Shown: in pieces, positions 15,127 through 22,902 of the stretch
Position numbering within the stretch: the stretch's first letter is position 1
Layout: every line of letters begins with the position of its first letter
Assembly: GCA_947627575.1 (NCBI GenBank)
Contig: CANQWN010000011.1
Coordinates: 1 to 33,187 of the forward strand
Source of the DNA: an uncultured Clostridia bacterium
Lineage (GTDB): Bacteria; Bacillota; Clostridia; Christensenellales; Borkfalkiaceae
Length of the DNA: 33,187 bases
Direction of reading: 5' to 3'
Notes under the pieces: generated by a model
Database searches by the model: none
What the model was told of the DNA's origin: nothing
What the model saw: the letters and a program-made list of their open reading frames with translations, nothing else
Position numbers and translations under genes: made by a program

Positions 15127-16944
15127 ATGGCATTTACCAAAAACAAGAAAGTTTTAAACTTTGTTGCCGAAAGCGCCGAACTTACCCAACCCGACAAAAT
15201 CGTATGGATAACCGGCGACGCGGCGCAGCTTGATCGCCTTAAAGCCGAAGCTGTTGCAAGCGGCGAACTTATCAAACTTAACGAAAATCTTCTGCCGGAC
15301 TGCTATCTTCACAGAACGAAGGTGAACGACGTTGCCCGCGTAGAGGACAGAACGTTTATCTGCACGCAGAAAAAAGAGGACGCAGGTCCCATCAACTATT
15401 GGATGGATCCCCGTCAGGCTTACGAGCTTACCCATGAAATAGCCCGCGGTTCAATGAAGGGCAGGACGATGTACGTAATCCCCTACGCTATGGGCGTGCC
15501 CGGCAGCGACTTTGCCAAAATAGGCATCGAACTTACCGATTCCATATACGTCGTTCTGAATATGAACATAATGACGAGAATGGGCAAACAGTGCCTTGAC
15601 GCTTTGGGCAAGGACGGTGATTTTATAAAAGGTCTGCACGCAAAGTGCGACGTAGACGCGGAAAAGCGATATATTATGCACTTCCCCGAAGACAATACCA
15701 TAATTTCGGTAAATTCGGCTTACGGCGGAAACGTGCTTCTCGGTAAAAAGTGCTTTGCGTTGAGAATAGCTTCCTACCTCGGCAAAAACGAGGGCTGGAT
15801 GGCGGAACATATGCTTATTTTGGGCATAACCTATCCCGACGGCGTGAAGAAATACGTTGCGGCGGCGTTCCCCTCCGCATGCGGCAAAACAAACCTTGCA
15901 ATGCTTATCCCCCCCAAACACTACCTTGACAAGGGTTACAAAGTGGAATGTGTGGGCGACGATATCGCGTGGATACGCGTGGGCGACGACGGCAGGCTTT
16001 GGGCGGTAAACCCCGAAAACGGTTTCTTCGGCGTGGCGCCCGGCACCAACGAACATTCCAACTACAACGCCCTGCAATCCACAAAGCGCGGCGCAATATT
16101 CACCAACGTTGCGCTTAACACCGACGATATGACGGTATGGTGGGAAGGGCTTACAAAAGAATTACCGCAGAACGTGATAGACTGGACGGGCAAACCGTGG
16201 AATCCCGCAAAATTCGACAAAAAGGACAAATCCACCTATGCGGCGCATCCCAACAGCAGGTTCACCGCGCCCGCGGCTAACTGCCCCTGCCTTTCGCCCG
16301 AATTCAATTCGCTTACGGGCGTGCCCCTTTCCGCGATAATCTTCGGCGGCAGAAGGGCTTCCACCACTCCCCTCGTATATCAATCGCGGGATTGGAATCA
16401 CGGCGTGTTCATCGGCTCGATAATGTCGTCCGAAACAACCGCGGCGGCGACGGGCGCAACGGGCGTTCTTCGCCACGACCCCATGGCTATGAAGCCGTTT
16501 ATCGGCTACCACGTGGGCGATTACTTCAAGCATTGGATAGAGATGGGCAAAAAAGTTAAAAACCCGCCCAAAATATTCAACGTAAACTGGTTCAGGCAGG
16601 ATGAACACGGCAACTTTATGTGGCCCGGCTTCGGCGACAATATGCGCGTGCTGGAATGGATTTTGAAGCGTTGCGACGACAACCCCGTAGACGCGCAGGA
16701 AACAGCCATAGGCTACGTTCCCTATCCCGAAGACATCGATATTTCCGAAATGGATTATGAAATTTCCGAAGGAAAGAAGTTCGGCATAGAAGATTTGAAA
16801 TCCATCCTTGCCGTAGACAAGGCAAAGTGGGCGAAGGAAGCCGAAGAGATAGAGGCATATTATAAAAACTCTATCGGTTCGCGTATCCCCAAAGAGCTTA
16901 CCGACAGCCTTGAAACGCTTAAAAACAACTGCGCCGAAAAATAA
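15127..16944 (+). CDS. pckG: Phosphoenolpyruvate carboxykinase (GTP)
   Basis: GTP-dependent PEP carboxykinase interconverts oxaloacetate and PEP plus CO2, in gluconeogenesis or, in anaerobes, as a PEP-carboxylating step toward succinate or propionate. I chose the start at 15127 (MAFTKNKK) for its AGAGGT ribosome site; an upstream in-frame ATG at 15094 lies at the predicted transcript start. The 605-residue length is normal. Motifs: ARGSMKGRTMYVIPYAMG (106-123), SAYGGN (197-202), P-loop FPSACGKTN (248-256), GDDIAWIRVG with metal-binding Asp, and FGGRRASTTPLVYQ. A cre-like site overlaps the promoter and a strong terminator follows. Confidence 0.97.
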   Translation: MAFTKNKKVLNFVAESAELTQPDKIVWITGDAAQLDRLKAEAVASGELIKLNENLLPDCYLHRTKVNDVARVEDRTFICTQKKEDAGPINYWMDPRQAYELTHEIARGSMKGRTMYVIPYAMGVPGSDFAKIGIELTDSIYVVLNMNIMTRMGKQCLDALGKDGDFIKGLHAKCDVDAEKRYIMHFPEDNTIISVNSAYGGNVLLGKKCFALRIASYLGKNEGWMAEHMLILGITYPDGVKKYVAAAFPSACGKTNLAMLIPPKHYLDKGYKVECVGDDIAWIRVGDDGRLWAVNPENGFFGVAPGTNEHSNYNALQSTKRGAIFTNVALNTDDMTVWWEGLTKELPQNVIDWTGKPWNPAKFDKKDKSTYAAHPNSRFTAPAANCPCLSPEFNSLTGVPLSAIIFGGRRASTTPLVYQSRDWNHGVFIGSIMSSETTAAATGATGVLRHDPMAMKPFIGYHVGDYFKHWIEMGKKVKNPPKIFNVNWFRQDEHGNFMWPGFGDNMRVLEWILKRCDDNPVDAQETAIGYVPYPEDIDISEMDYEISEGKKFGIEDLKSILAVDKAKWAKEAEEIEAYYKNSIGSRIPKELTDSLETLKNNCAEK

Positions 16945-16955
16945 GAAAAACAAAA

Positions 16956-16991
16956 GCGCGCCGCCCGAAATTTTCGGGCGGCGCTTTTTTT
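16956..16991 (+). terminator. Terminator of pckG
   Basis: A 10-bp GC stem GCGCCGCCCG/CGGGCGGCGC (16958-16984), then TTTTTTT. Confidence 0.93.
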
Positions 16992-17016
16992 GTCAAGCGA
17001 CGGAAAATAAAGTTAT

Positions 17017-17547
17017 TTACATAAATACCCGCACGTTTTTGCTGCGCAGGCGGTATACGGTGAAGTACAGCAAGCCGCCCAAAACGTATACCCACAGCGC
17101 CTCGGTTGCGCAAAGCGAGCCGAAGTTTATCCAATACGCCACGCTTGCCGCGCCCTCGTACCCGTTGCAGAGAAATACTATTATAACGGGGATTACGAAC
17201 GCGTTTACAAGCACGGGGGCAAGCCCGCCCACGGCAACTTTAAGCCAATTGCTACGGATATATCTGCCCGCGAGATATGTAAGCACGGCGGCTATAAGCG
17301 TTGCAAGCCCGCCGATGGGCACGTCGTAAATTATGAACGGCGAAGCGAGGTTGGCAAGCATACAGCCCACCCAAAGCGCGGGCACCGCCTCTATGTAGAA
17401 CAGCGGAAGTATGCAAAGCGCCTCTGCGGGGCGTATCTGAAGTATTCCGTTGTAGGAAATCGCGCCGAAAGCGTATGTAAGCGCAACGTACAGCGCGGCG
17501 ATTATCCCCGCCCTGCAAAGTCTTTTTGTGGTAAACAGTTCTTTCAT
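17017..17547 (-). CDS. queT: QueT-family ECF transporter S-component (queuosine precursor uptake)
   Basis: A 176-residue integral membrane protein with about five or six hydrophobic segments, of the QueT family: substrate-binding subunits of energy-coupling-factor transporters for preQ0/preQ1. IIAALYVALTYAFGAISYNG, IQIRPAEALCILP-type residues at about 36-48, and LANLASPF near 64-71 are family features. It would need a shared EcfA/EcfA'/EcfT module encoded elsewhere. The substrate call is supported independently by the preQ1-type riboswitch in its leader. It is downstream of khpB in the same direction. The ATG follows an A-rich weak ribosome site (GAAAAAGAAA). Confidence 0.93.
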   Translation of the reverse strand: MKELFTTKRLCRAGIIAALYVALTYAFGAISYNGILQIRPAEALCILPLFYIEAVPALWVGCMLANLASPFIIYDVPIGGLATLIAAVLTYLAGRYIRSNWLKVAVGGLAPVLVNAFVIPVIIVFLCNGYEGAASVAYWINFGSLCATEALWVYVLGGLLYFTVYRLRSKNVRVFM

Positions 17548-17568
17548 TTTCTTTTTCGACTATGCGGC

Positions 17569-17599
17569 AAAAAAAGCGGGCGGTTTGCAAAAACCGCCC
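17569..17599 (-). terminator. Riboswitch-controlled terminator upstream of queT
   Basis: GGGCGGTTT, loop TTGC, AAACCGCCC, then GCTTTTTTT on the minus strand. The 5' arm CGGTTTTT (17589-17596) can instead pair with AAAAACCG of the aptamer tail (17616-17623), which would be the antiterminator. Confidence 0.85.
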
Positions 17600-17612
17600 C
17601 ATAGTCTACTTT

Positions 17613-17655
17613 CCTCGGTTTTTTTAAAAAGATGTGTTTAGCCGAAAACCATCTT
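17613..17655 (-). promoter_or_regulatory. preQ1-I riboswitch aptamer
   Basis: On the minus strand a 5-bp stem AGATG/CATCT (17650-17654 with 17630-17634) closes a 15-base loop containing UCGGCUAAACA, followed by an A-rich tail AAAAAAACCGA. Loop UCGG (17642-17645) can pair with tail CCGA (17615-17618) in the H-type pseudoknot typical of preQ1-I aptamers. The canonical B. subtilis pairing is UAG/CUA, so this pair covaries. Ligand binding would hide the tail and let the terminator form, turning queT off. Confidence 0.8.
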
Positions 17656-17670
17656 ATATATTAAGTTTTT

Positions 17671-18546
17671 TTACTCTTCGGTGTTGTCCGTCGCTTTCTC
17701 TTCGCGGGGCGCTTCCTGCGAGCCGCTGTTGCCTAAAAACGTGCCGAAATGAATTTCGCGCTTGCCCTTGGGCGCCGCCGATTTGGGTTTGAACGGACCC
17801 TTGTCCCCGCCGTGGCGCCTGTCGCCGTGATTATCGTTCTTTCCGCCGCGCGCTTTGTCTGCGCCGCGGCGTCCGCCGCGCGCAAATTTATCCCTGTCGT
17901 TAAAGCGCACCCCTCTGTCGTAAGGTTTGGCGTTTGAGGGAATTATCGCAACATATCTTACGGGTTCCTTGCCTTCGGACGCCGTTTTTACGTCCTCGCG
18001 CCCGGACAGAGCGGAATGTATTATCCTTCTTTCGTAGGGGTTCATGGGTTCGAGAATCATCTTCCTGCCCGTTTGAACAGCCTTTTCGGCAACCTTTGCG
18101 GCAAGGGTAGTTAAAGCCTTTTCGCGCTGATCGCGGTAGTTTTGGCAATCCACAACAACTTTTCTGTATTCTTCCCTGCCTATATTGGCAACCGCGCCCG
18201 CTATGCACTGTATGGCGTCCAGCACATCTCCGCGCTTGCCTATAACGCGCGCGCCCTCGTCTGTCTTGATGTCGATTTTTATCCTCTCCTCGTCGGAGAC
18301 AACTTCACATTCCGCGGAAATTTTCAAAATCTGCATAAGCCCGCCGATAAATTCCGCGGCGCGTTCCGCGTCGGAACGGCGCTTTATAACGCGGACCTTT
18401 GCTTTTACCGAACCTATAAGTCTCCTTTTGCCCTCTTCGAGTACGGTTACCTCGGCTTCGTCAAGGGTAATTTGCAGGGCTTCCAGCCCCGAAGCGATTG
18501 CTTCGTCCACGGTTTTGCCCGTAAACACGCTTTCCTTTTCTTCCAT
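17671..18546 (-). CDS. khpB: RNA-binding protein KhpB (Jag/SpoIIIJ-associated)
   Basis: A 291-residue RNA-binding protein with the Jag-N domain (1-50), a KH domain carrying RVIGKRGDVLDAIQ (100-113) and an R3H domain (136-200, with PYERRIIHSAL). In Firmicutes it partners KhpA, binds many RNAs and affects cell division and envelope synthesis. Typical Jag proteins are about 200-250 residues; this one adds a disordered, Arg/Gly/Lys-rich tail (205-291) with GG-flanked arginines such as ARGGRRGADKARGG. It overlaps yidC by one base and ends the rpmH-rnpA-yidD-yidC-khpB series. Confidence 0.95.
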   Translation of the reverse strand: MEEKESVFTGKTVDEAIASGLEALQITLDEAEVTVLEEGKRRLIGSVKAKVRVIKRRSDAERAAEFIGGLMQILKISAECEVVSDEERIKIDIKTDEGARVIGKRGDVLDAIQCIAGAVANIGREEYRKVVVDCQNYRDQREKALTTLAAKVAEKAVQTGRKMILEPMNPYERRIIHSALSGREDVKTASEGKEPVRYVAIIPSNAKPYDRGVRFNDRDKFARGGRRGADKARGGKNDNHGDRRHGGDKGPFKPKSAAPKGKREIHFGTFLGNSGSQEAPREEKATDNTEE

Positions 18547-19880
18547 TACTTTAACCTCTTTCTGTTTTTAGGTTCGCGCTTCGAATATTTGTCCAATTCT
18601 TCCTTTTCTTCCTTTTTGTCAAAACGCACAACCAAAATTTTATTTATAATCAGCGTGGTGATAAGGCTGTACACCGTGTTCGTTATCATATACAGCGAGA
18701 ACGCCGCGCTGTAAAAGAACGAGAACACGCCGAAAATTATCGGCATAAGCACCATCATCCACTTGTTTGTCCTTGCGGCAGAGCCGTCTACCGAGCTTAA
18801 CTCGGCAGATGCCTTTTGGGAACGCATAGTTATAAACTGCTGCAGGAACATAAAGCCTATAGCAAGCACTATAAGTACGAAATATCCGTTATATGTGTGC
18901 TTTTCGGGATATAAGTTATAAGTTACTTCGTTGTATGATTCCTCGTACGAGGCTGAAATGGTGGAACCCACCGCGCGGGAAATTGCCGAATTGAAATCTT
19001 TGAATTTGGGCAATTCCTTATTAAGCATACTGTCGGGATACCACAGGTTTTTGATATGTAAAAAACTTGTTTTGTTGGAGCGGTAATAACTTGCCGCCTC
19101 TTCGCGCGCGTTTTTACGCACATAGTTGCGCACAAACGCTATTTTTTCATTTTCGTTGAATGTATCGAAATCTTCCGGCAAGGCGGGGTTTGCCTCGCTG
19201 TCCGCCCTGTCTTCGGCGGTAAGCGTTTCGTTATAGTACTTTTCGTAATGCGTTTTGAATTTATCGAAATCCACTTTATACACTACGGGATACGTGACGG
19301 CAGAACCGTTCAAAGAAAGTTGCGTTTCGTCGTCGCACGCGATTAAAAATCCGCCTTCGGAAACTTCGGGTTTATTCAACCGCCCGGAAACGTCCTCGTA
19401 TACGTACGTCTGCACGCTGGCGTTATAGCTATCCACCATTCCGTTGTAGGTGCCGAGGTTTGCGTATTGCGAATATGTGGAAAACGCCTGGAATACTATG
19501 ATGAATATTACCAAAGAAACTATCATGGGAATGCACGCGCCGAACATGGAATACCCGTTCTTCTTCTGCAATTCCATAACTTTTTGGTTATACATCTGTT
19601 TGTCGTTGGCGTACTGTTTTTGAAGTTTTTCCATTTGGGGGCGCATTTTTTCCATCATAAGCGATTGCTTTTTGGATTTCACCCTCGAATATATGTCCAG
19701 CGGCAAAACTATCGTTTTAAGTATAATGGTAAACAGAATAACGCCCAGACCTATTATCCCGACGCTGCCTATTATAGCCTGTACTATTTTACCCAACCAA
19801 TTGAGGTTGGTCGCCCCTATCTTATCCATCGCAAAATCGATGAAGTTGACGGAAACGCCTAAAAGGTTTGAAGTGTTCAT
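18546..19880 (-). CDS. yidC: Membrane protein insertase YidC/Oxa1 with large extracytoplasmic insertion
   Basis: YidC inserts and folds membrane proteins alone or with SecYEG. Hydrophobic segments lie at about 37-60, 112-134, 332-352 and 365-400, followed by a basic cytoplasmic tail ending KREPKNRKRLK. The cytoplasmic helical hairpin (62-108, RVKSKKQSLMMEKMRPQMEK) is conserved. Two oddities stand out. Between the second membrane segment and LHIKNLWYPDS there is an extra region of about 130 residues (145-272). The groove arginine of the family (IVRLxxLPL) is a lysine, Lys55 in IILKTIVLPL. There is no lipoprotein signal as in Bacillus SpoIIIJ. Gene order confirms identity. Confidence 0.95.
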   Translation of the reverse strand: MNTSNLLGVSVNFIDFAMDKIGATNLNWLGKIVQAIIGSVGIIGLGVILFTIILKTIVLPLDIYSRVKSKKQSLMMEKMRPQMEKLQKQYANDKQMYNQKVMELQKKNGYSMFGACIPMIVSLVIFIIVFQAFSTYSQYANLGTYNGMVDSYNASVQTYVYEDVSGRLNKPEVSEGGFLIACDDETQLSLNGSAVTYPVVYKVDFDKFKTHYEKYYNETLTAEDRADSEANPALPEDFDTFNENEKIAFVRNYVRKNAREEAASYYRSNKTSFLHIKNLWYPDSMLNKELPKFKDFNSAISRAVGSTISASYEESYNEVTYNLYPEKHTYNGYFVLIVLAIGFMFLQQFITMRSQKASAELSSVDGSAARTNKWMMVLMPIIFGVFSFFYSAAFSLYMITNTVYSLITTLIINKILVVRFDKKEEKEELDKYSKREPKNRKRLK

Positions 19881-19895
19881 CTTATTCCGTTGGGT

Positions 19896-20186
19896 TCAGA
19901 TTACCCATTTTAATTTAAAGCGTTTTTCGGGCACGGGGTCGTACCCGCCTTTGGAAAGCGGATTGCAACGCAGCAACCGCCAACTGCCCATAAGTATACC
20001 CACTATCACGCCGTAATTGTTTATGGCGCGCTTTGCGTATTCCGAGCAAGTGGGCGTATAAAGACAGGTGTGACGGGAAAGATGCCTTTGATAAAAAACA
20101 ATCATCCGCATAAAAAAGCCGCGTATATACGGCTTGAACACCTTCCGCCGCAGATATACAAAGGCTTTTTTCAGTTTTGCGCGCAT
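19896..20186 (-). CDS. yidD: Membrane protein insertion efficiency factor YidD
   Basis: A 96-residue basic protein of the YidD family, which associates with the inner membrane and helps insertion by YidC. The signature runs HTCLYTPTCSEYAKRAINNY, with SWRLLRCNPLSKGGYDPVP behind it. The start lies inside the end of rnpA (16-base overlap), as usual in the rpmH-rnpA-yidD-yidC cluster. Confidence 0.96.
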   Translation of the reverse strand: MRAKLKKAFVYLRRKVFKPYIRGFFMRMIVFYQRHLSRHTCLYTPTCSEYAKRAINNYGVIVGILMGSWRLLRCNPLSKGGYDPVPEKRFKLKWVI

Positions 20187-20503
20187 GCCGCGTTTACCTT
20201 TTTAAAGCATGAAAGCATACTTTTTTCAAAATTTTTTTCGCTGTATTCTTCCGCCGTTTTCGGAATTATCACTATGCTGAAATTTTTTTCAAGTATGCCG
20301 CAAGTATTGAAAAACGCCGCCCTTACAAGCCGTTTTATCCTGTTCCTCTTCACCGCGCCGCCGTGCTTTTTGGAAACGGCTATACCCATCGTAAGGGTGC
20401 GCGCGGGTGAATATATTACGGTAAGACAGGGCGAAAACACCCTCTTTCCGCCGTCGAACAGCTTGCGGAAGTCCGCGTTCTTTTTTAATCTCGCGTATTT
20501 CAC
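20171..20503 (-). CDS. rnpA: Ribonuclease P protein component
   Basis: A 110-residue basic subunit that helps RNase P RNA cut the 5' leader from tRNA precursors. The RNR motif is present in GGAVKRNRIKRLVRAAF, after the N-terminal LKKNADFRKLFDGGKRV. Its ATG is 3 bases after the rpmH stop, so the two are translated together. The RNA component is not in this window. Confidence 0.97.
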   Translation of the reverse strand: MKYARLKKNADFRKLFDGGKRVFSPCLTVIYSPARTLTMGIAVSKKHGGAVKRNRIKRLVRAAFFNTCGILEKNFSIVIIPKTAEEYSEKNFEKSMLSCFKKVNAACAQN

Positions 20504-20506
20504 CGT

Positions 20507-20641
20507 TTAAGCGGACAGCTTTTTCCTGCCCTTGTTTCTTCTTCTTTTAAGCACTTTCCTGCCGGCGTTGGAAGCCATTCTCTTTCTGAAGCCGTGTACC
20601 TTGCTTCTCTGCCTCTTCTTGGGCTGATACGTTCTTTTCAT
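20507..20641 (-). CDS. rpmH: 50S ribosomal protein L34
   Basis: A 44-residue, highly basic protein beginning [20 protein letters not shown], the invariant L34 sequence. AAGGTAGG precedes the ATG. Its promoter starts inside the dnaN stop codon region. It normally sits divergent from dnaA; here the gene upstream is dnaN in the same direction. Confidence 0.98.
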   Translation of the reverse strand: MKRTYQPKKRQRSKVHGFRKRMASNAGRKVLKRRRNKGRKKLSA

Positions 20642-20695
20642 TTTTACCTACCTTAATTTCTCTTATTTTGTTTACTTTATGAATACAACGGATTA

Positions 20696-20725
20696 ATTAT
20701 ACAATCTTCTTTTTCTTAAAGTCAA
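20696..20725 (-). promoter_or_regulatory. Promoter of the rpmH-rnpA-yidD-yidC-khpB operon
   Basis: -35 TTGACT (20720-20725, overlapping the dnaN stop), 18-base spacer, -10 TATAAT (20696-20701) on the minus strand. Confidence 0.8.
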
Positions 20726-21825
20726 GCGTTATTTGCCGTTCTTACGGGTAAAATTAAATACAGAGTATCTTTATTTACCGCGTTTTCGCATACGAAAGGC
20801 TGTATCTGATTGTTGAACGAAATGGTTATTTCTTCTTCCGTAAGCGCGTTTACGGCGTCTATAATGAACTTTGAATTCATCGCTATGCGCACGTCTTTGC
20901 CTTCCACTTCCGCTTTTATGGGTTCCTGCACGTTGCCTATTTCGGAATTGGACGAAATTTCTATCTTGTTTTCCTGCACGTCGAAAATTATCAAACTGTT
21001 TTTATCGTTTCTTACGAGGATTGCCGCGCGTTCCACGCTTGCCTTCAACAGCTCTCTGTTCACTTTCGCAACGGTGGTGTATTCGCGGGGAATTATATTT
21101 TCCTTCTTTATAAAGTCGCCGGCGTACAGGCGGGAAGTTAAAACGGTGTTGTCCGAAGAAACGAGTATCATTCCCTTCTGCACGAAAATTTCCGTTTCGC
21201 CGTCGTCGGAAATCATTTTTTCTATCTCGTTAAGCGTCCTTGCGGGGCAAACTATTTCCATATTGCCCGTGGAAGAGATAACCTTGCCCTTAACCGTGGC
21301 GAGGCGGAACCCGTCGAGGGAGGTTACGCTTATGTCGCCGTCCTTTATTACAAATTGGCAACCCTTCAAAATGGGGCGCGAATCGTCCCCCGCGCAGCAG
21401 AAAGCGGTGGAATTTATAAATTTTTTAAGATCTTCCGTCTTTAACTTGAAGCTGTATTCGTTTATCTCGGTATCTATTTTGGGAAAATCTTCTGCGGGGA
21501 GCACCTGCATATCCGTCTGGCTGTCCGCGTAAATTATGTCCATTTTCCGCGATTGTGCGTTTAAGGTAATCTGAACGTTTTCCAACTTCTTGATAAAATC
21601 GCCGAAATACCTGCCCGGAACGCAAACTTCGCCTTCCTCGTAAACTTCCGCCTTTATTTTTTTCTGTATGGAAATTTCGTTATCGGTGGCGGAAAGGGTA
21701 AGTCCGTCGTTCTTGGCGGATAATTTGACGGTTTCTAGAATGGGCAACGTGGTTTTTGTGGCGCATGCTTTTACAACTTTAAGCACCGCGTCGGACAAAT
21801 CGATACCTTCGCAAACAACTTTCAT
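20722..21825 (-). CDS. dnaN: DNA polymerase III beta subunit (sliding clamp)
   Basis: A 367-residue clamp protein, full length, of three repeated domains (about 1-120, 125-245, 246-367). Recognisable stretches include KTTLPILETVKLSA, the LSATDNEISI strand, CQFVIKDGDISVTSLDGFRL and the C-terminal YLILPVR. It forms a ring on DNA and tethers polymerase III. GAGAGG precedes the ATG. It is the first gene left of the origin and reads away from it. In most Firmicutes dnaN follows dnaA; here no dnaA precedes it, and only AT-rich DNA with DnaA boxes lies upstream. Confidence 0.97.
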   Translation of the reverse strand: MKVVCEGIDLSDAVLKVVKACATKTTLPILETVKLSAKNDGLTLSATDNEISIQKKIKAEVYEEGEVCVPGRYFGDFIKKLENVQITLNAQSRKMDIIYADSQTDMQVLPAEDFPKIDTEINEYSFKLKTEDLKKFINSTAFCCAGDDSRPILKGCQFVIKDGDISVTSLDGFRLATVKGKVISSTGNMEIVCPARTLNEIEKMISDDGETEIFVQKGMILVSSDNTVLTSRLYAGDFIKKENIIPREYTTVAKVNRELLKASVERAAILVRNDKNSLIIFDVQENKIEISSNSEIGNVQEPIKAEVEGKDVRIAMNSKFIIDAVNALTEEEITISFNNQIQPFVCENAVNKDTLYLILPVRTANNA

Positions 21826-22212
21826 AACAGCCTCTCTTTGTGTTTTTTTATATTTATTATTTAAAAAATAAAACAGTAGTAATTATTAATAGGTACGGTT
21901 GAAATGTGGATAAAAATAATTTAAGCCGTAAAACAATACTATATTACCAAATATATATAAAAAAAGCAACAAAATAGGGTGCAAAGTAAGGTGAAAAAGT
22001 TAAAAATTTAAGTTGAAAGAAGTGTGGAAAGAATGTTCGATTGGGGACAAAAACGGGAAATTTTAAGTTAAAAAAAGGGGACGCAAAGAAAATAGTAATT
22101 AAAAATCAAAAAAATTCGGCGTTATCAACAGAAAAGTGTTGAAAAGTTTATAACTTGCCGTGTGGATAAAATTTATATTGAAATTTACGCTTATAAGTGA
22201 TATAATTTATTT
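21826..22212. other. oriC: Origin of replication candidate, cluster 1 (DnaA boxes, AT-rich DNA)
   Basis: A 387-base gene-free, AT-rich stretch between divergent dnaN and rsmG. DnaA-type boxes: perfect TTATCCACA on the minus strand at 21905-21913 and 22161-22169; TTATCAACA at 22122-22130 (8 of 9); weaker boxes at 22023-22031 and 22137-22145 (7 of 9). AT-rich runs at about 21841-21870 and 21936-21965 could be the unwinding element. Coding direction flips here. Confidence 0.75.
22178..22206 (+). promoter_or_regulatory. Promoter of rsmG inside the origin
   Basis: -35 TTGAAA (22178-22183), 17-base spacer, -10 TATAAT (22201-22206). Six bases separate it from the ATG, so the message would be leaderless. 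A perfect DnaA box ends 9 bases upstream of the -35. Confidence 0.75.
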
Positions 22213-22896
22213 ATGGACATAGACGGATATCTTGAACTTATAACGGGCAAATACGGTGAAAAATTTTATAAGTTCGGAAAAATGCTTGAAGAATGTAACA
22301 AAAAATTCAATCTAACCGCCGTTACGGACGAAAAAGGCGTGCTTTATAAGCATTTTTTGGACAGCGTTTGCGGGGAGAAATATTTTCCGCGCGGATGCAA
22401 AGCCGTGGAAATAGGTTCGGGCGGAGGATTCCCTTCGGTTCCGCTGAAAATAATAAGGGACGACGTTGATTTTACCCTTATAGAGAGCACCGGCAAAAAA
22501 TGCGCTTTTTTGAATGAGGTTGTGGATAAAATGCCTTTGCACGGTGTAAAAGTGCTTAATATCCGCGCCGAGGACGGGGCGAAAGATAAAAATTTGAGGG
22601 AAAAATTCGACGCGGCGTGCGCCAGGGCGGTTGCCGCGCTGAACACCTTATGCGAATACTGCCTGCCGTATGTAAAACCGGGCGGGGTATTTATAGCTTA
22701 TAAGGGGGATTGCGCCGAAGAGCTTGAGGCTGCGGCTTCCGCCGTTAAAATTTTGGGGGGAGAAGTTGAAAAGACAGAAAGCTACGCCCTGCCCGACGGA
22801 ACGGGCAACCGCACCCTGATAGTTATAAGAAAGGTAAAAAACACCCCCGCGGCATACCCGAGGGGATTGGGAAAAGAGAGAAAAAATCCGTTGTGA
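22213..22896 (+). CDS. rsmG: 16S rRNA (guanine-527-N7)-methyltransferase RsmG
   Basis: A 227-residue SAM-dependent methyltransferase acting on G527 of 16S rRNA; loss gives low-level streptomycin resistance in other bacteria. FNLTAVTDEKGVLYKHFLDS at 32-51 and VEIGSGGGFPSVPLKI at 65-80 (SAM-binding) are diagnostic. CARAVAALNTLCEYCLPYVK carries the family's AxA motif. There is no ribosome site; the promoter predicts a transcript starting at the ATG. A perfect DnaA box sequence (22521-22529) lies inside the gene. rsmG is origin-linked in many Firmicutes, but here it takes the place where dnaA usually lies. Confidence 0.96.
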   Translation: MDIDGYLELITGKYGEKFYKFGKMLEECNKKFNLTAVTDEKGVLYKHFLDSVCGEKYFPRGCKAVEIGSGGGFPSVPLKIIRDDVDFTLIESTGKKCAFLNEVVDKMPLHGVKVLNIRAEDGAKDKNLREKFDAACARAVAALNTLCEYCLPYVKPGGVFIAYKGDCAEELEAAASAVKILGGEVEKTESYALPDGTGNRTLIVIRKVKNTPAAYPRGLGKERKNPL

Positions 22897-22902
22897 GGTT
22901 AT

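Noticed and set aside
17600-17620. RNase P RNA, suggested by GAGGAAAGT
   Set aside because: Only that short piece matches; the surrounding DNA is fully explained by the preQ1 aptamer and terminator of queT.
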